DNA of 35,715 nucleotides, from assembly GCA_013373085.1 (NCBI GenBank), contig JABXIM010000097.1, positions 1 to 35,715 of the forward strand. Reading direction: 5' to 3'. Source of the DNA: Oceanospirillaceae bacterium. Its GTDB lineage: Bacteria > Pseudomonadota > Gammaproteobacteria > Pseudomonadales > Balneatricaceae. Under the pieces are notes generated by a model. It was given only the letters and a program-made list of their open reading frames with translations. It had not been told where the DNA came from and searched no databases. The position numbers and the translations under genes are program-made. Position 1 is the stretch's first letter. Every line of letters begins with the position of its first letter. Shown one piece after another: positions 25,516 through 33,062 of the stretch.

Positions 25516-26202
25516 ATGACCCGCTATGTCCTGCTGATCACCAGCCTGCCCCATCCGGGCCCGCTGTTCGGGGCCCGGCAGACACCGCTGTCGCGGCTGC
25601 GCCTGGAGCAGCATCTGCAGCTGCTGGAAGCCGGGGACCGCCAGCGGCTCGACCGGATCGAGTCGCTGCTGCACTGGGACCGGCTGCCATTCGACACCAC
25701 CGATGCCGAAATCCTGCAGCAGGCACGACACCTGATCCCGACTTTGGGCGATACCCGGCTGCAGACGATCGTCGAGCAGCGGCTGGAACTTCGCACCCTG
25801 ATCGCCGCGTTGCGCCGGCGCCATCGCGGCGAGCCGGCACCGCCGCTCGACGGGCACTGCAACTGGGGGTATGGGCGCTGGACCGGAGCCATCGCCCGCT
25901 ACTGGCAGGAGCCGGGCTTCCGCCTGCAGGGGCTCTACCCTTGGCTGCCGGAGGCCGAAAAGCTGCTCACCGACGATGATCCGCTGGGCCTGGAACGGCT
26001 GCTGCTGGCACAGGTCTGGCGGCAGCTCGACCGCGCCGGCGAGGAGCACTGGTTCGATTTTGTCGCCGTGGTCGTCTACGTACTGCGCTGGAACCTGATC
26101 GACCGCTGGGTCAGATACAGCGAGACGGTCGCAACCCAACGATTCGACGCCCTGACCGAAGCGGGCCTGGATCGTTTCGCCGACCTTTTTTCGGGGTATT
26201 AA
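25516..26202 (+). CDS. DUF2764 family protein of the V-type ATPase operon
   Basis: This 228-residue helical protein has MTRYVLLITSLPHPGPLFG at the N-terminus and HWFDFVAVVVYVLRWNLIDRW near the C-terminus. It fits DUF2764, which is found almost only between atpE and atpA in bacterial V-ATPase operons. No separate subunit C gene is seen, and a C-like role for DUF2764 (linking stator and rotor) is a reasonable inference, not shown here. The start abuts the E stop. The stop codon lies inside the first hairpin of the array that separates it from atpA. Confidence 0.82.
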   Translation: MTRYVLLITSLPHPGPLFGARQTPLSRLRLEQHLQLLEAGDRQRLDRIESLLHWDRLPFDTTDAEILQQARHLIPTLGDTRLQTIVEQRLELRTLIAALRRRHRGEPAPPLDGHCNWGYGRWTGAIARYWQEPGFRLQGLYPWLPEAEKLLTDDDPLGLERLLLAQVWRQLDRAGEEHWFDFVAVVVYVLRWNLIDRWVRYSETVATQRFDALTEAGLDRFADLFSGY

Positions 26203-26344
26203 CCCGGAGGGTTAATACATGAAGCATGGATGCTTCATCATTGGCCGCAGGCCAGTGCGAACCCCACAAAAGCCGGCACGTCCGCGCACTTGCGCCTTTT
26301 TTGTGGGGAGACGGGCAAAAAGGTAGGGAACCTATTTGCCCGTC
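26196..26344. repeat. Array of five consecutive hairpins between DUF2764 and atpA
   Basis: Five inverted repeats follow one another. (1) 26196-26205 with 26209-26218, perfect 10-bp stem, loop GGA, containing the DUF2764 stop codon. (2) 26219-26227 with 26230-26238, perfect 9 bp, loop GG. (3) 26239-26246 with 26250-26257, 8 bp including one G-T pair, loop GCA. (4) 26262-26271 with 26299-26308, perfect 10 bp, enclosing a nested GCGCA/TGCGC stem at 26284-26295. (5) 26310-26319 with 26335-26344, perfect 10 bp, with an inner AGGT/ACCT stem. The last ends 19 nt before the atpA ATG. None has a clean T-run after the stem, so simple terminators are unlikely. Confidence 0.85.
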
Positions 26345-26363
26345 AGGTTAATAAAAGGAGTGA

Positions 26364-28172
26364 ATGCTGAAGATGACAACTGCCCAAGTCAGCGCCCGCG
26401 TGTCGGCTGTCCAGGAAGATATCGTCAGGATCGAGGCACTCGACGGCGCCCAGCTGATGAAAAACGAAGTGGTACTGGTCTGTCCCGGCGGCGAAAGTGC
26501 CGGACGCGAGCGGCTCAAGGCCGAAGTGCTGCGCGTGCGCGGGCGCATGGCCGATATCCAGGTGTTCGAGAACACCCGGGGCGTCGCCGTCGGCGACCCG
26601 GTGGAGCAGACCGGCCGGCTGCTGTCGGCCACCCTCGGCCCCGGCCTGCTGGGCAATATCTATGACGGTCTGCTCAATCCGCTGGAAAGCCTCGCCGCCG
26701 AACATGGCCTGTTTCTGCCCCGCGGCGTCGAGGCCGATACCCTGAACCGCAACCGCAAATGGTCCTTCGATCCGAAAGTCACCACCGGCACCCGTCTGCG
26801 CGCCGGCGATGTGCTGGGCACGGTGCAGGAGGGAAGCATCTGCCACAAGATCATGGTGCCCTTCGGCCTGCCCGACGAGATCGAACTGAGCTGGATTCAG
26901 GCCGGCAACCACAGCATAGAGACGCCCATTGCGCGTATCCGCGACTCCAGGGGCCACGAGCGCAGCCTTACCCTGGCCCAGCGCTGGCCGGTGCGCCGGC
27001 CACTGCCGGCCGAACTGCTGCGCCGGCGCTCGAGCGAGCGCCTCTATCCCTGCGAACCGCTGATTACGAGCCTGCGGCTGATCGACACCTTCTTCCCGAT
27101 CGCCCGCGGCGGCACCGCCTGCATTCCCGGCCCTTTCGGCGCCGGCAAGACGGTGCTGCAGAACCTGATATCGCGTTATTCGGCGGTGGATATCGTGATC
27201 ATTGTCGCCTGCGGCGAACGGGCCGGCGAAGTTGTCGAGACCCTGACCGAATTTCCGCAACTGCCGGACCCGCGCGGTAGCGGCACGCTGATGGATCGCA
27301 CCATTATCATCTGCAATACCTCGTCGATGCCGGTGGCCGCCCGCGAGGCGTCGATCTACACCGGCATCACGGTCGGCGAGTATTACCGCCAGATGGGACT
27401 CGACGTACTGATGATTGCCGATTCCACCACGCGCTGGGCCCAGGCGATGCGCGAAACGTCGGGGCGAATGGAAGAGATTCCGGGCGAAGAGGCGTATCCG
27501 GCCTACCTCGACTCGGCGATCCGCAGCGTCTACGAGCGCGCCGGGCTGCTGCGAACCAACGACGGCAGCAGCGGCAGCCTGACCCTGGTTGGCACCGTAT
27601 CGCCGGCGGGCGGCAACTTCGAGGAACCGGTAACCCAGTCAACCCTCGGCACCGTCAAGACGTTCCTCGGCCTCAGCGCCGAACGGGCGTACAAGCGCTT
27701 CTACCCCTCGGTCGACCCGTTGATCTCCTGGTCCCGCTACCTGGAACAGCTGCACCCCTGGTACGAGGAACACCTGGGCGAGGACTGGAACCAGCGGGTG
27801 CGCCGTACCCTCGATCTGCTGCAACGCGGCGACGAGGTGCTGCAGATGATGCAGGTCACCGGCGAGGAAGGCGTGACGCTTGAGGATTTCGTGCTCTTTC
27901 AGAAAGCGCTGCTGGTCGATATGGTCTATCTGCAGCAGGATGCCTTCGACCCGGTCGACGTCTCGGTGCCGCTGCCACGACAACAGCGGCAGTTCGATCA
28001 GCTCTGGCGGCTGACCTCCCGCGACTACCGCTTCGACGACAAAGACAGCGCCCGGCGCTACTTTACCGAGCTGACGGGGCTGGTAAAGAACCTCAACTAT
28101 GCCCGCGAGGGCTCACCGGAATACAGCCAGTTCCAGCAACGCATCGAGGCGCTGGAGGCCGAACAGGACTGA
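26364..28172 (+). CDS. atpA: V-type ATPase catalytic subunit A
   Basis: This 602-residue catalytic subunit has a Walker A motif GPFGAGKT with K262 and the A-specific non-homologous insert region before it. LDVLMIADSTTRWAQAMRE (Walker B region) and GRMEEIPGEEAYPAYLDSA follow. It hydrolyses or makes ATP in the A3B3 head. ATG 26364 has AAAGGAG only 3 nt upstream; the in-frame ATG at 26373 has it at 12 nt, so either may be used. Unlike the rest of the operon, it is separated from the preceding gene by about 160 bp of hairpins. It is last rather than third in the gene order. Confidence 0.95.
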   Translation: MLKMTTAQVSARVSAVQEDIVRIEALDGAQLMKNEVVLVCPGGESAGRERLKAEVLRVRGRMADIQVFENTRGVAVGDPVEQTGRLLSATLGPGLLGNIYDGLLNPLESLAAEHGLFLPRGVEADTLNRNRKWSFDPKVTTGTRLRAGDVLGTVQEGSICHKIMVPFGLPDEIELSWIQAGNHSIETPIARIRDSRGHERSLTLAQRWPVRRPLPAELLRRRSSERLYPCEPLITSLRLIDTFFPIARGGTACIPGPFGAGKTVLQNLISRYSAVDIVIIVACGERAGEVVETLTEFPQLPDPRGSGTLMDRTIIICNTSSMPVAAREASIYTGITVGEYYRQMGLDVLMIADSTTRWAQAMRETSGRMEEIPGEEAYPAYLDSAIRSVYERAGLLRTNDGSSGSLTLVGTVSPAGGNFEEPVTQSTLGTVKTFLGLSAERAYKRFYPSVDPLISWSRYLEQLHPWYEEHLGEDWNQRVRRTLDLLQRGDEVLQMMQVTGEEGVTLEDFVLFQKALLVDMVYLQQDAFDPVDVSVPLPRQQRQFDQLWRLTSRDYRFDDKDSARRYFTELTGLVKNLNYAREGSPEYSQFQQRIEALEAEQD

Positions 28173-28180
28173 GTTGCGAA

Positions 28181-28338
28181 ATGCAGGAGCGCCATGCCCG
28201 AAGAGCGCTTCCCCGGTGGGAATAACCGCCGCGCCGGATGTGTTCGCGTCGCCGCGCGGCTCCTGCGTGATAACCGCGGTGCCGGATTTGTAGGCCGCGA
28301 GGAAGTGCCCTTTGGGTGCGCAACTCCTACAGATCCGG
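28181..28338. repeat. REP-like tandem palindromic element between convergent genes
   Basis: Two direct copies of a 22-bp unit beginning ATAACCGC lie at 28222-28243 and 28270-28291 (19 of 22 identical, 48-bp offset). They sit among inverted repeats: 28181-28190 with 28259-28268 (GCAGGAGC/GCTCCTGC core), and 28282-28294 with 28326-28338 (12 of 13 paired). The sequence resembles the extragenic palindromes with GTAGGAGC-type cores common in gammaproteobacteria. It lies between the 3' ends of atpA and the thioesterase gene and may help end transcription or protect mRNA. Confidence 0.6.
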
Positions 28339-28351
28339 GGTCCCTCGGCTG

Positions 28352-28825
28352 TTAGCTGTCGACTGTTTGCGGTCCTCTCGCGATCGCAACATACCGCCCT
28401 CTCATCTGCATCGCGACCTTATCGCCCTGACGGACATCGATGGTCAGCTCCAGAGGAGCGCGGCCGCGGTTGCGCAGCCGCTTGAGGAAGTTATCAACTG
28501 CCGTGGTATCGGGCAGGTCAGTGCGGGCGCTGAAGTCGCCGTCGACCGGCGCGCGGTAGTCGAGGTGGCTGTCGGCGATCACCAGGTCGCAATCCAGCCC
28601 CTGCTCGCGCAGCAGCAGCGTGATCAGCGACCAGCCGCAGATGGTTGCCAGCGTCGCCTGGGAACCGCCAAAACCGGTGCCCTTGTCGTTGACGTTCGGC
28701 GCCAGACTCGCCGGGATTTCCAGCCGGCGGCCATTCCAGTCGAAGTCGCCAAGTCCCATATGCCCGAGCAGCGGGATTTGCCCCAGCAGCCAGGTGCGGA
28801 ATTCGGCGATATCGACCTGACTCAT
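28352..28825 (-). CDS. YiiD-C-type thioesterase-fold protein
   Basis: This 157-residue protein is predicted to have a hot-dog fold, like the thioesterase domain of YiiD. It has APNVNDKGTGFGGSQATLA (helix-start Asn/Gly block) and DLVIADSHLDYRAPVDGDF. It may hydrolyse acyl-CoA or another thioester; the substrate is unknown. The start at 28825 lies 1 nt after the nitroreductase stop, indicating coupling; the ribosome site is weak (GAG, 4 nt). It is the last gene of the minus-strand run. Confidence 0.78.
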   Translation of the reverse strand: MSQVDIAEFRTWLLGQIPLLGHMGLGDFDWNGRRLEIPASLAPNVNDKGTGFGGSQATLATICGWSLITLLLREQGLDCDLVIADSHLDYRAPVDGDFSARTDLPDTTAVDNFLKRLRNRGRAPLELTIDVRQGDKVAMQMRGRYVAIARGPQTVDS

Positions 28826-28826
28826 G

Positions 28827-29387
28827 TTACTCGCCGCCCCAGCGGCTGACGAAATCCTCGACCTCAAGCTGCGGCGACGGCTTGCCGCGACTCGGCGTAC
28901 CGAGGTAGATGAAACCGACCAGCTCCTCGCCATCGGCGAGCCCCAGTCCCTGCTTCACCAGCGGGTCGTAGGCCGGAGCGCCGGTACGCCACATGGCGCC
29001 GAGACCCTGGGCATGGGCGGCAAGCAGGATGCTGTGGGCGGCACAGCCGGCGGAAATAAGCTGCTCCACCTTGGGCGCCTTGGGATGCTCGCGGGTGGCA
29101 GCGATAACCACCACCACCGTCGGCGCCCGCCGCGGCGCCTGCAGCAGCTTCTGGCACTTCTCTTCCGGCAGGTCCGGCTCCGCGGCCAGCGCGCCCTTGA
29201 GCAGCAGTTCGCCGAGCCGGTCAAGCGCCTCCCCCTCGACCACCAAGAAACGCCAGGGCCGGACCGCGCCGTGGTCCGGCGCCCGTAGCGCGGCGCGGAA
29301 CATCACCGCCAGCTCGTCTTCGGACGGGCCCGGCGCCTCGAGCAGCGGGATCGAGACGCGGTTGATCAGTGCATCGAGTGCATCCAT
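28827..29387 (-). CDS. YdjA-like nitroreductase family flavoprotein
   Basis: This 186-residue FMN-dependent nitroreductase-fold protein has AALRAPDHGAVRPWRFLVVEG near the N-terminus and AHSILLAAHAQGLGAMWRTG in the middle, matching the YdjA group. It likely reduces a nitro, quinone or enone substrate with NAD(P)H, acting as a dimer in the cytoplasm. AAGGAG lies 6 nt before the ATG. It lies 51 bp after queF and is followed at once by the thioesterase gene. Confidence 0.9.
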   Translation of the reverse strand: MDALDALINRVSIPLLEAPGPSEDELAVMFRAALRAPDHGAVRPWRFLVVEGEALDRLGELLLKGALAAEPDLPEEKCQKLLQAPRRAPTVVVVIAATREHPKAPKVEQLISAGCAAHSILLAAHAQGLGAMWRTGAPAYDPLVKQGLGLADGEELVGFIYLGTPSRGKPSPQLEVEDFVSRWGGE

Positions 29388-29438
29388 GAAAGTCTCCTTG
29401 CAAATCACGGGCCGCCATCTGGGCAACCCGCGCGGTGA

Positions 29439-30266
29439 TTACTGGCGGTTAAGCCGCAGATTAGGTGCCTGTGCGGCCAGGCTGCTGCGCCACGGGTTGA
29501 TATCGAGGCCACCGCGCCGCAGATAGCGGGCATAGACGGTGAGCGCCTCGGGACGGCAGCGCTGCCAGATGTCCATGAAGATGTTTTCGACGCACTGCTC
29601 GTGGAAGTCGCCATGTTCCCGGTACGACACCAGATAGCGCAACAGACCCTCGCGGTCGATTTGCGGGCCGCGGTAGACAACCTGGATACTGGCCCAGTCG
29701 GGCTGGCCGGTTACCGGACAGTTGGACTTGAGCAGGTGGCTGTAGAGCCGTTCCTCGACCAATTCGTCACCGGACGTCAGCAGCGCCGGCTCCGGCTGGT
29801 AATGACTGATCTCGACATCCAGGTCATCGAGGCAGACGCCGTCGAAACGCTCGATCGGCAAGGCGGCATCCGGGTCGATCAGACGCACCTTGACGTCGCC
29901 GCCTGCGGCCGCGGACAGGTCGCGCGTCATCAGCTCGACCACTTTGGCCTCGCTGTCGAAACGGCTGAGATTGAAGGAGTTCAGGTACAGCTTGAACGAT
30001 TTCGACTCGATAATATGGCTGGAAGAGGCTGGAATGCGGAACTCCGCCAGTCGCACCACCGGCTTGCCGCGGGCGTTGAGCCATGAGACCTCGTAGGCGT
30101 TCCATATATCCTCGCCGACGAACGGCAGCGTGTCCCGCTCGATGCCGCGCCTGGCCCAGTTCAGGCTACGCTCGATCGGGTACAGCTGGGCCGGATCGTA
30201 GGTGTTGACGTAACGGGTGTCCTGGCCCAGCGGCGACTGGTGCAGGATCGGATCTTCATGACTCAA
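29439..30266 (-). CDS. queF: NADPH-dependent 7-cyano-7-deazaguanine reductase
   Basis: This 275-residue enzyme reduces preQ0 to preQ1 in queuosine biosynthesis. It is the long, two-domain QueF type, close to E. coli QueF (282 aa). The QueF motif ESKSFKLYLNS is at about 87-97, and the active-site Cys is C183 in KSNCPVTGQPDW, with D190 nearby. The start overlaps the ABC permease stop by 4 nt (ATGA). No other queuosine genes are in the window. Confidence 0.96.
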   Translation of the reverse strand: MSHEDPILHQSPLGQDTRYVNTYDPAQLYPIERSLNWARRGIERDTLPFVGEDIWNAYEVSWLNARGKPVVRLAEFRIPASSSHIIESKSFKLYLNSFNLSRFDSEAKVVELMTRDLSAAAGGDVKVRLIDPDAALPIERFDGVCLDDLDVEISHYQPEPALLTSGDELVEERLYSHLLKSNCPVTGQPDWASIQVVYRGPQIDREGLLRYLVSYREHGDFHEQCVENIFMDIWQRCRPEALTVYARYLRRGGLDINPWRSSLAAQAPNLRLNRQ

Positions 30267-31036
30267 GCGCGAATCCCCTTGCCGTTTTGCAGCAGGTACA
30301 GCGAGTAGCTGAACAGTGCGACGATGAATACCAGTAGCATGCCGAACGCAAACACGATGTTGATGTCACTGACTCCGAGAATACCGTAGCGGAACGTATT
30401 CACCATATAGAGTATTGGATTGAGCATCGACACGCCCTGCCAGAACTCGGGCAACAACTGAATCGAGTAGAAAACGCCGCCGAGGTAGGTCAGGGGCGTC
30501 AGCACGAAGGTCGGTACGATCGAGATATCGTCGAAGGAGTTGGCGTATACCGCGTTGATGAAACCGCCGAGCGAAAACACCACCGACGTCAGCAGCACGG
30601 TGCCGACCGTTACGAACAGGTGGTGAACCTGCAGGTCGGTGAAGAACAGCGACAGCAACGTGACGATCAGCCCCACGCCGAGACCCCGGGAGACGCCGCC
30701 AACGACATAGCCGCTGAGGATTACCCAGTTCGGGATGGGCGAAACCAGCAGCTCCTCGACGTGGCGCTGGAACTTGGTGCCGTAGAAGGACGACACCACG
30801 TTGCCGTAGGAGTTGGTGATCACCGACATCATGATCAGACCCGGCACGATGTATTCCATGTAGTCGAAGCCGCCCATTTCACCGATCCGGCTGCCGATCA
30901 GGTTGCCGAAGATGATGAAGTAGAGCGTCATGGTGATGGCCGGCGGCAGCAGCGTCTGAGGCCAGATGCGCGTAAAGCGGCGGACTTCCTTGACCACGAT
31001 GGTCCAGAACGCGATGAAGATTTCCCTCGAGTTCAT
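30263..31036 (-). CDS. yadH: ABC-2 type transporter permease (YadH-like)
   Basis: This 257-residue ABC-2 permease has six predicted membrane segments. FFGTKFQRHVEELL-like motif (here FYGTKFQRHVEELLVSPIPNW) lies in the coupling region, and TYLGGVFYSIQLLP near the C-terminus is typical of YadH. It exports an unidentified substrate with the ATPase encoded 54 bp upstream. The start at 31036 is chosen for AGGAG 5 nt upstream, in preference to an ATG at 31060. Confidence 0.92.
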   Translation of the reverse strand: MNSREIFIAFWTIVVKEVRRFTRIWPQTLLPPAITMTLYFIIFGNLIGSRIGEMGGFDYMEYIVPGLIMMSVITNSYGNVVSSFYGTKFQRHVEELLVSPIPNWVILSGYVVGGVSRGLGVGLIVTLLSLFFTDLQVHHLFVTVGTVLLTSVVFSLGGFINAVYANSFDDISIVPTFVLTPLTYLGGVFYSIQLLPEFWQGVSMLNPILYMVNTFRYGILGVSDINIVFAFGMLLVFIVALFSYSLYLLQNGKGIRA

Positions 31037-31090
31037 ACTATCTCCTGTCAGGCTTGGCATCCGGCCAAGGTGTGTGCAAAAGGGGTCATC

Positions 31091-32026
31091 TCAGCGGGTC
31101 GCCTCGGTGGCGAGGTTCTTGTCGACCAGGCTGACGAACAGTTCCTCGAGACGGTTGGCCTTGTTGCGCATCGACCGCACCTCGATGCGCTGCTCCGCCA
31201 GTTCCTGGAACAGTCTGCTCAGACCCTGATTTTTCTCCACCTCGACCACCAGCGTATGGTCGTCGTCGAGCTTCGCCGGATAGCCGTTCAGAGACGGCAC
31301 AGCCCCCTGCGGCGGGTCGATATCCAGGATGAACGTCTCGGTATTGAGTTGTTGCAGCAGCTCGCGCACGCTGGTGTTCTGGATGATGCGACCATGATCG
31401 ATGATGGCGATATTGCGGCAGAGGCTTTCGGCCTCCTCCAGGTAGTGCGTCGTCAGGATGATGGTGGTCCCGGCGGCGTTGATCTCGCGCAGGAAACTCC
31501 ACATCGAGCGGCGCAGCTCGATATCGACACCGGCGGTCGGCTCGTCGAGGATCAGCACCTGGGGCTCGTGCACCAGCGCGCGGGCGATCATCAGACGGCG
31601 CTTCATGCCGCCGGACAGCATCCGCGAAACCTGGTCTCGCTTATCCCAGAGTCCCAGCTTCTTCAGGTAAAACTCGGCGCGCTCGCGTGCCAGCGACCGC
31701 GGGATGCCGTAATAACCCGCCTGGGTAATGACGATATCGATGACCTTCTCGAACTGGTTGAAGTTGAACTCCTGCGGCACGACGCCCAGACACGTTTTGG
31801 CTTTTGCCTTGTCGCTGTCGAGGCTGTGGCCGAACACCTCGACCTCGCCGGCCGACTTGTTGACCAGCGACGAGACGATGCCGAGGGTGGTCGATTTGCC
31901 GGCCCCGTTGGGACCGAGCAGCGCGAAGAAATCGCCCTGCTGGACCTCGAGCGAAATGCCCTTGAGGGCTTCGAAACCGTTATCGTAGGTCTTGCGGAGG
32001 TTGCGAATCGATAGCGCAGCGGTCAT
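31091..32026 (-). CDS. yadG: ABC transporter ATP-binding protein (YadG-like)
   Basis: This 311-residue ATPase has Walker A GPNGAGKST at 38-46, Q-loop QEFNF, signature LSGGMKRRL, Walker B LILDEPTAGVD and switch His in TTHYLEEAE. The C-terminal extension (about 220-311) is typical of YadG-like and drug-export ATPases. AGGA lies 7 nt before the ATG. It is the first gene of the five-gene minus-strand run; the substrate of the exporter is unknown. Confidence 0.94.
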   Translation of the reverse strand: MTAALSIRNLRKTYDNGFEALKGISLEVQQGDFFALLGPNGAGKSTTLGIVSSLVNKSAGEVEVFGHSLDSDKAKAKTCLGVVPQEFNFNQFEKVIDIVITQAGYYGIPRSLARERAEFYLKKLGLWDKRDQVSRMLSGGMKRRLMIARALVHEPQVLILDEPTAGVDIELRRSMWSFLREINAAGTTIILTTHYLEEAESLCRNIAIIDHGRIIQNTSVRELLQQLNTETFILDIDPPQGAVPSLNGYPAKLDDDHTLVVEVEKNQGLSRLFQELAEQRIEVRSMRNKANRLEELFVSLVDKNLATEATR

Positions 32027-32140
32027 CAGTTCTTCCTGTTAATCTTGGTCCCCGGGCTCCGACTAGATGGGGGTGCAGCGACCAAATTTCAACCGTTTGG
32101 CGCAGCGGGTGGCCGAAAAGGTTGGCAGATCCGGGGCTAG

Positions 32141-32177
32141 TGATCCTGATCCGGTTCCACCGGCCCGAGCCTATACT
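32141..32177 (+). promoter_or_regulatory. Possible third TGATCC-type ECF promoter
   Basis: TGATCC occurs twice in direct succession (32141-32146 and 32147-32152). The second copy is followed after 19 bp by TATACT (32172-32177), about the spacing seen upstream of the FAD-oxidoreductase gene. It faces the PA2817-like gene, about 150 nt downstream. It could instead be a sigma-70 -10 box with a poor -35. Confidence 0.35.
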
Positions 32178-32270
32178 GGTGCCATCCGGGGTTCCCGGCG
32201 CGCACCGCGCCGTGGTGCCGAAACGTCCGCCGCGACCCACATTCGGATCGGGCCAAAAAAGCGGCGATTG

Positions 32271-32299
32271 TTGGCTCTCTTAGCGCTGTCCCCTAAAAT
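32271..32299 (+). promoter_or_regulatory. Sigma-70 promoter for the PA2817-like gene
   Basis: TTGGCT (32271-32276) and TAAAAT (32294-32299) are spaced by 17 bp and lie 30 nt before the ATG at 32329. Five of six -10 bases and four of six -35 bases fit consensus. Confidence 0.6.
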
Positions 32300-32328
32300 G
32301 CCCAGCGAAGCCAATCAGGAATCCTGCG

Positions 32329-32727
32329 ATGATCAGCGACTACCACCCTTTCCATCTCAACCTGCTCAAGCTGGCCTACAACAATCTGCTGCGCCACGAC
32401 CCCTTCTGTCATGACGACCTCTCGGAGAATGACGCCCAGTTTCGTCAACAACTGAAGGAACTGGTCGAAGCGGTCGAACAGCAGCGCGGGGATTATATCG
32501 AATCCGGGCAGCAAATTCTGTCCCGTCTGGTGCGCCACTATCCGGAACTGGTCCCGCTGCTGCCACGCGACCTGTTCTGGTACTTCGGCGGCGAGTGCCT
32601 ACACTACATGCCCGACGATGAGATCGAGATCTTTCAGCAACTCGACGAAGCGCGGCATGCTGCGGAAAGCGAAGGACAAGACTTCAATTACGAAGAGACC
32701 CGGGCACGACTGCTGGGCCTGCACTGA
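32329..32727 (+). CDS. PA2817-like protein of unknown function
   Basis: This 132-residue, acidic, helical protein starts MISDYHPFHLNLLKLAYNNLL and contains PRDLFWYFGGECLHYMPDDEI. It resembles the small PA2817 family of Pseudomonas and relatives, whose role is not known. No signal peptide, membrane segment or metal motif is seen. AGGA lies 8 nt before the ATG. It is a single gene, with its own sigma-70-like promoter, convergent with the small DUF1127-like gene. Confidence 0.8.
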   Translation: MISDYHPFHLNLLKLAYNNLLRHDPFCHDDLSENDAQFRQQLKELVEAVEQQRGDYIESGQQILSRLVRHYPELVPLLPRDLFWYFGGECLHYMPDDEIEIFQQLDEARHAAESEGQDFNYEETRARLLGLH

Positions 32728-32730
32728 GTC

Positions 32731-32819
32731 CCGGTCGGGCCTGCGGCCCTCCGGACGTTTCCGCGGCGGCCTGAACATTCTGCAGCAAAACGCCGGCAAG
32801 CTTTTCCCCGACCGGCGTT
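32731..32819. terminator. Two hairpins between convergent genes
   Basis: GGGCC (32737-32741) pairs with GGCCC (32745-32749), with CCGG on each side. AACGCCGG (32789-32796) pairs with CCGGCGTT (32812-32819). They fall between the 3' ends of the PA2817-like gene and the DUF1127-like gene, where a bidirectional terminator is expected. Neither has a proper T-run. Confidence 0.35.
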
Positions 32820-32840
32820 CGTCTGGAGATTTGTAAAAGC

Positions 32841-32996
32841 TCAGGCAGCAAGTTCGCGCCAGAGGCGCTCATCCCTGAGATATTGCGCGGACATCGCGTC
32901 CAGACCGATATCACGTCGCACCCGTACATCGAGATGCTCGACCGGCTCACTATCGCAGCCGAACAGCGACCGCAGGGTGTTTATCAATCGTTTCAT
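32841..32996 (-). CDS. Small DUF1127-like protein
   Basis: This 51-residue basic protein contains HLDVRVRRDIGLDAMSAQYL, similar to the DUF1127 core in which a short Arg-rich helix is followed by DIGL. DUF1127 proteins of alphaproteobacteria have been linked to RNA turnover and phosphate or stress responses; a role here is unknown. The start at 32996 has GGAG 8 nt upstream. The gene lies 66 bp downstream of the acyl-CoA-dehydrogenase-like gene on the same strand. Confidence 0.6.
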   Translation of the reverse strand: MKRLINTLRSLFGCDSEPVEHLDVRVRRDIGLDAMSAQYLRDERLWRELAA

Positions 32997-33062
32997 GACG
33001 AAGACTCCGATTTCAGGGCCGGCGACCGCCAGGGCCACCGGCCGATAAAAAGGCCAGGCGAT

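Larger units (their letters stand above)
32027..32328. other. Divergent intergenic region between yadG and the PA2817-like gene
   Basis: This gap of about 300 bp holds two forward promoter candidates, described separately, and a few GC-rich dyads such as GGCGCGC around 32195. No convincing minus-strand promoter for yadG is seen: TTGAAA (2093-offset region near 32088) lacks a good -10. No small ORF with a ribosome site is evident. Confidence 0.5.

Noticed and set aside
24547-26139. Long open frame of 530 codons antisense to atpK, atpE and DUF2764
   Set aside because: It crosses three real genes in opposite orientation and shows no domain; it is another GC shadow.
26262-26308. CCCCACAAAA/TTTTGTGGGG hairpin, considered as an intrinsic terminator
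   Set aside because: The T-run is within the stem rather than after it, the loop is long, and atpA downstream would be cut off from its operon.
26196-28338. CRISPR array or insertion-sequence ends among the palindromes and repeats
   Set aside because: Stems differ from one another, there is no regular repeat-spacer unit, no target-site duplication and no transposase gene.
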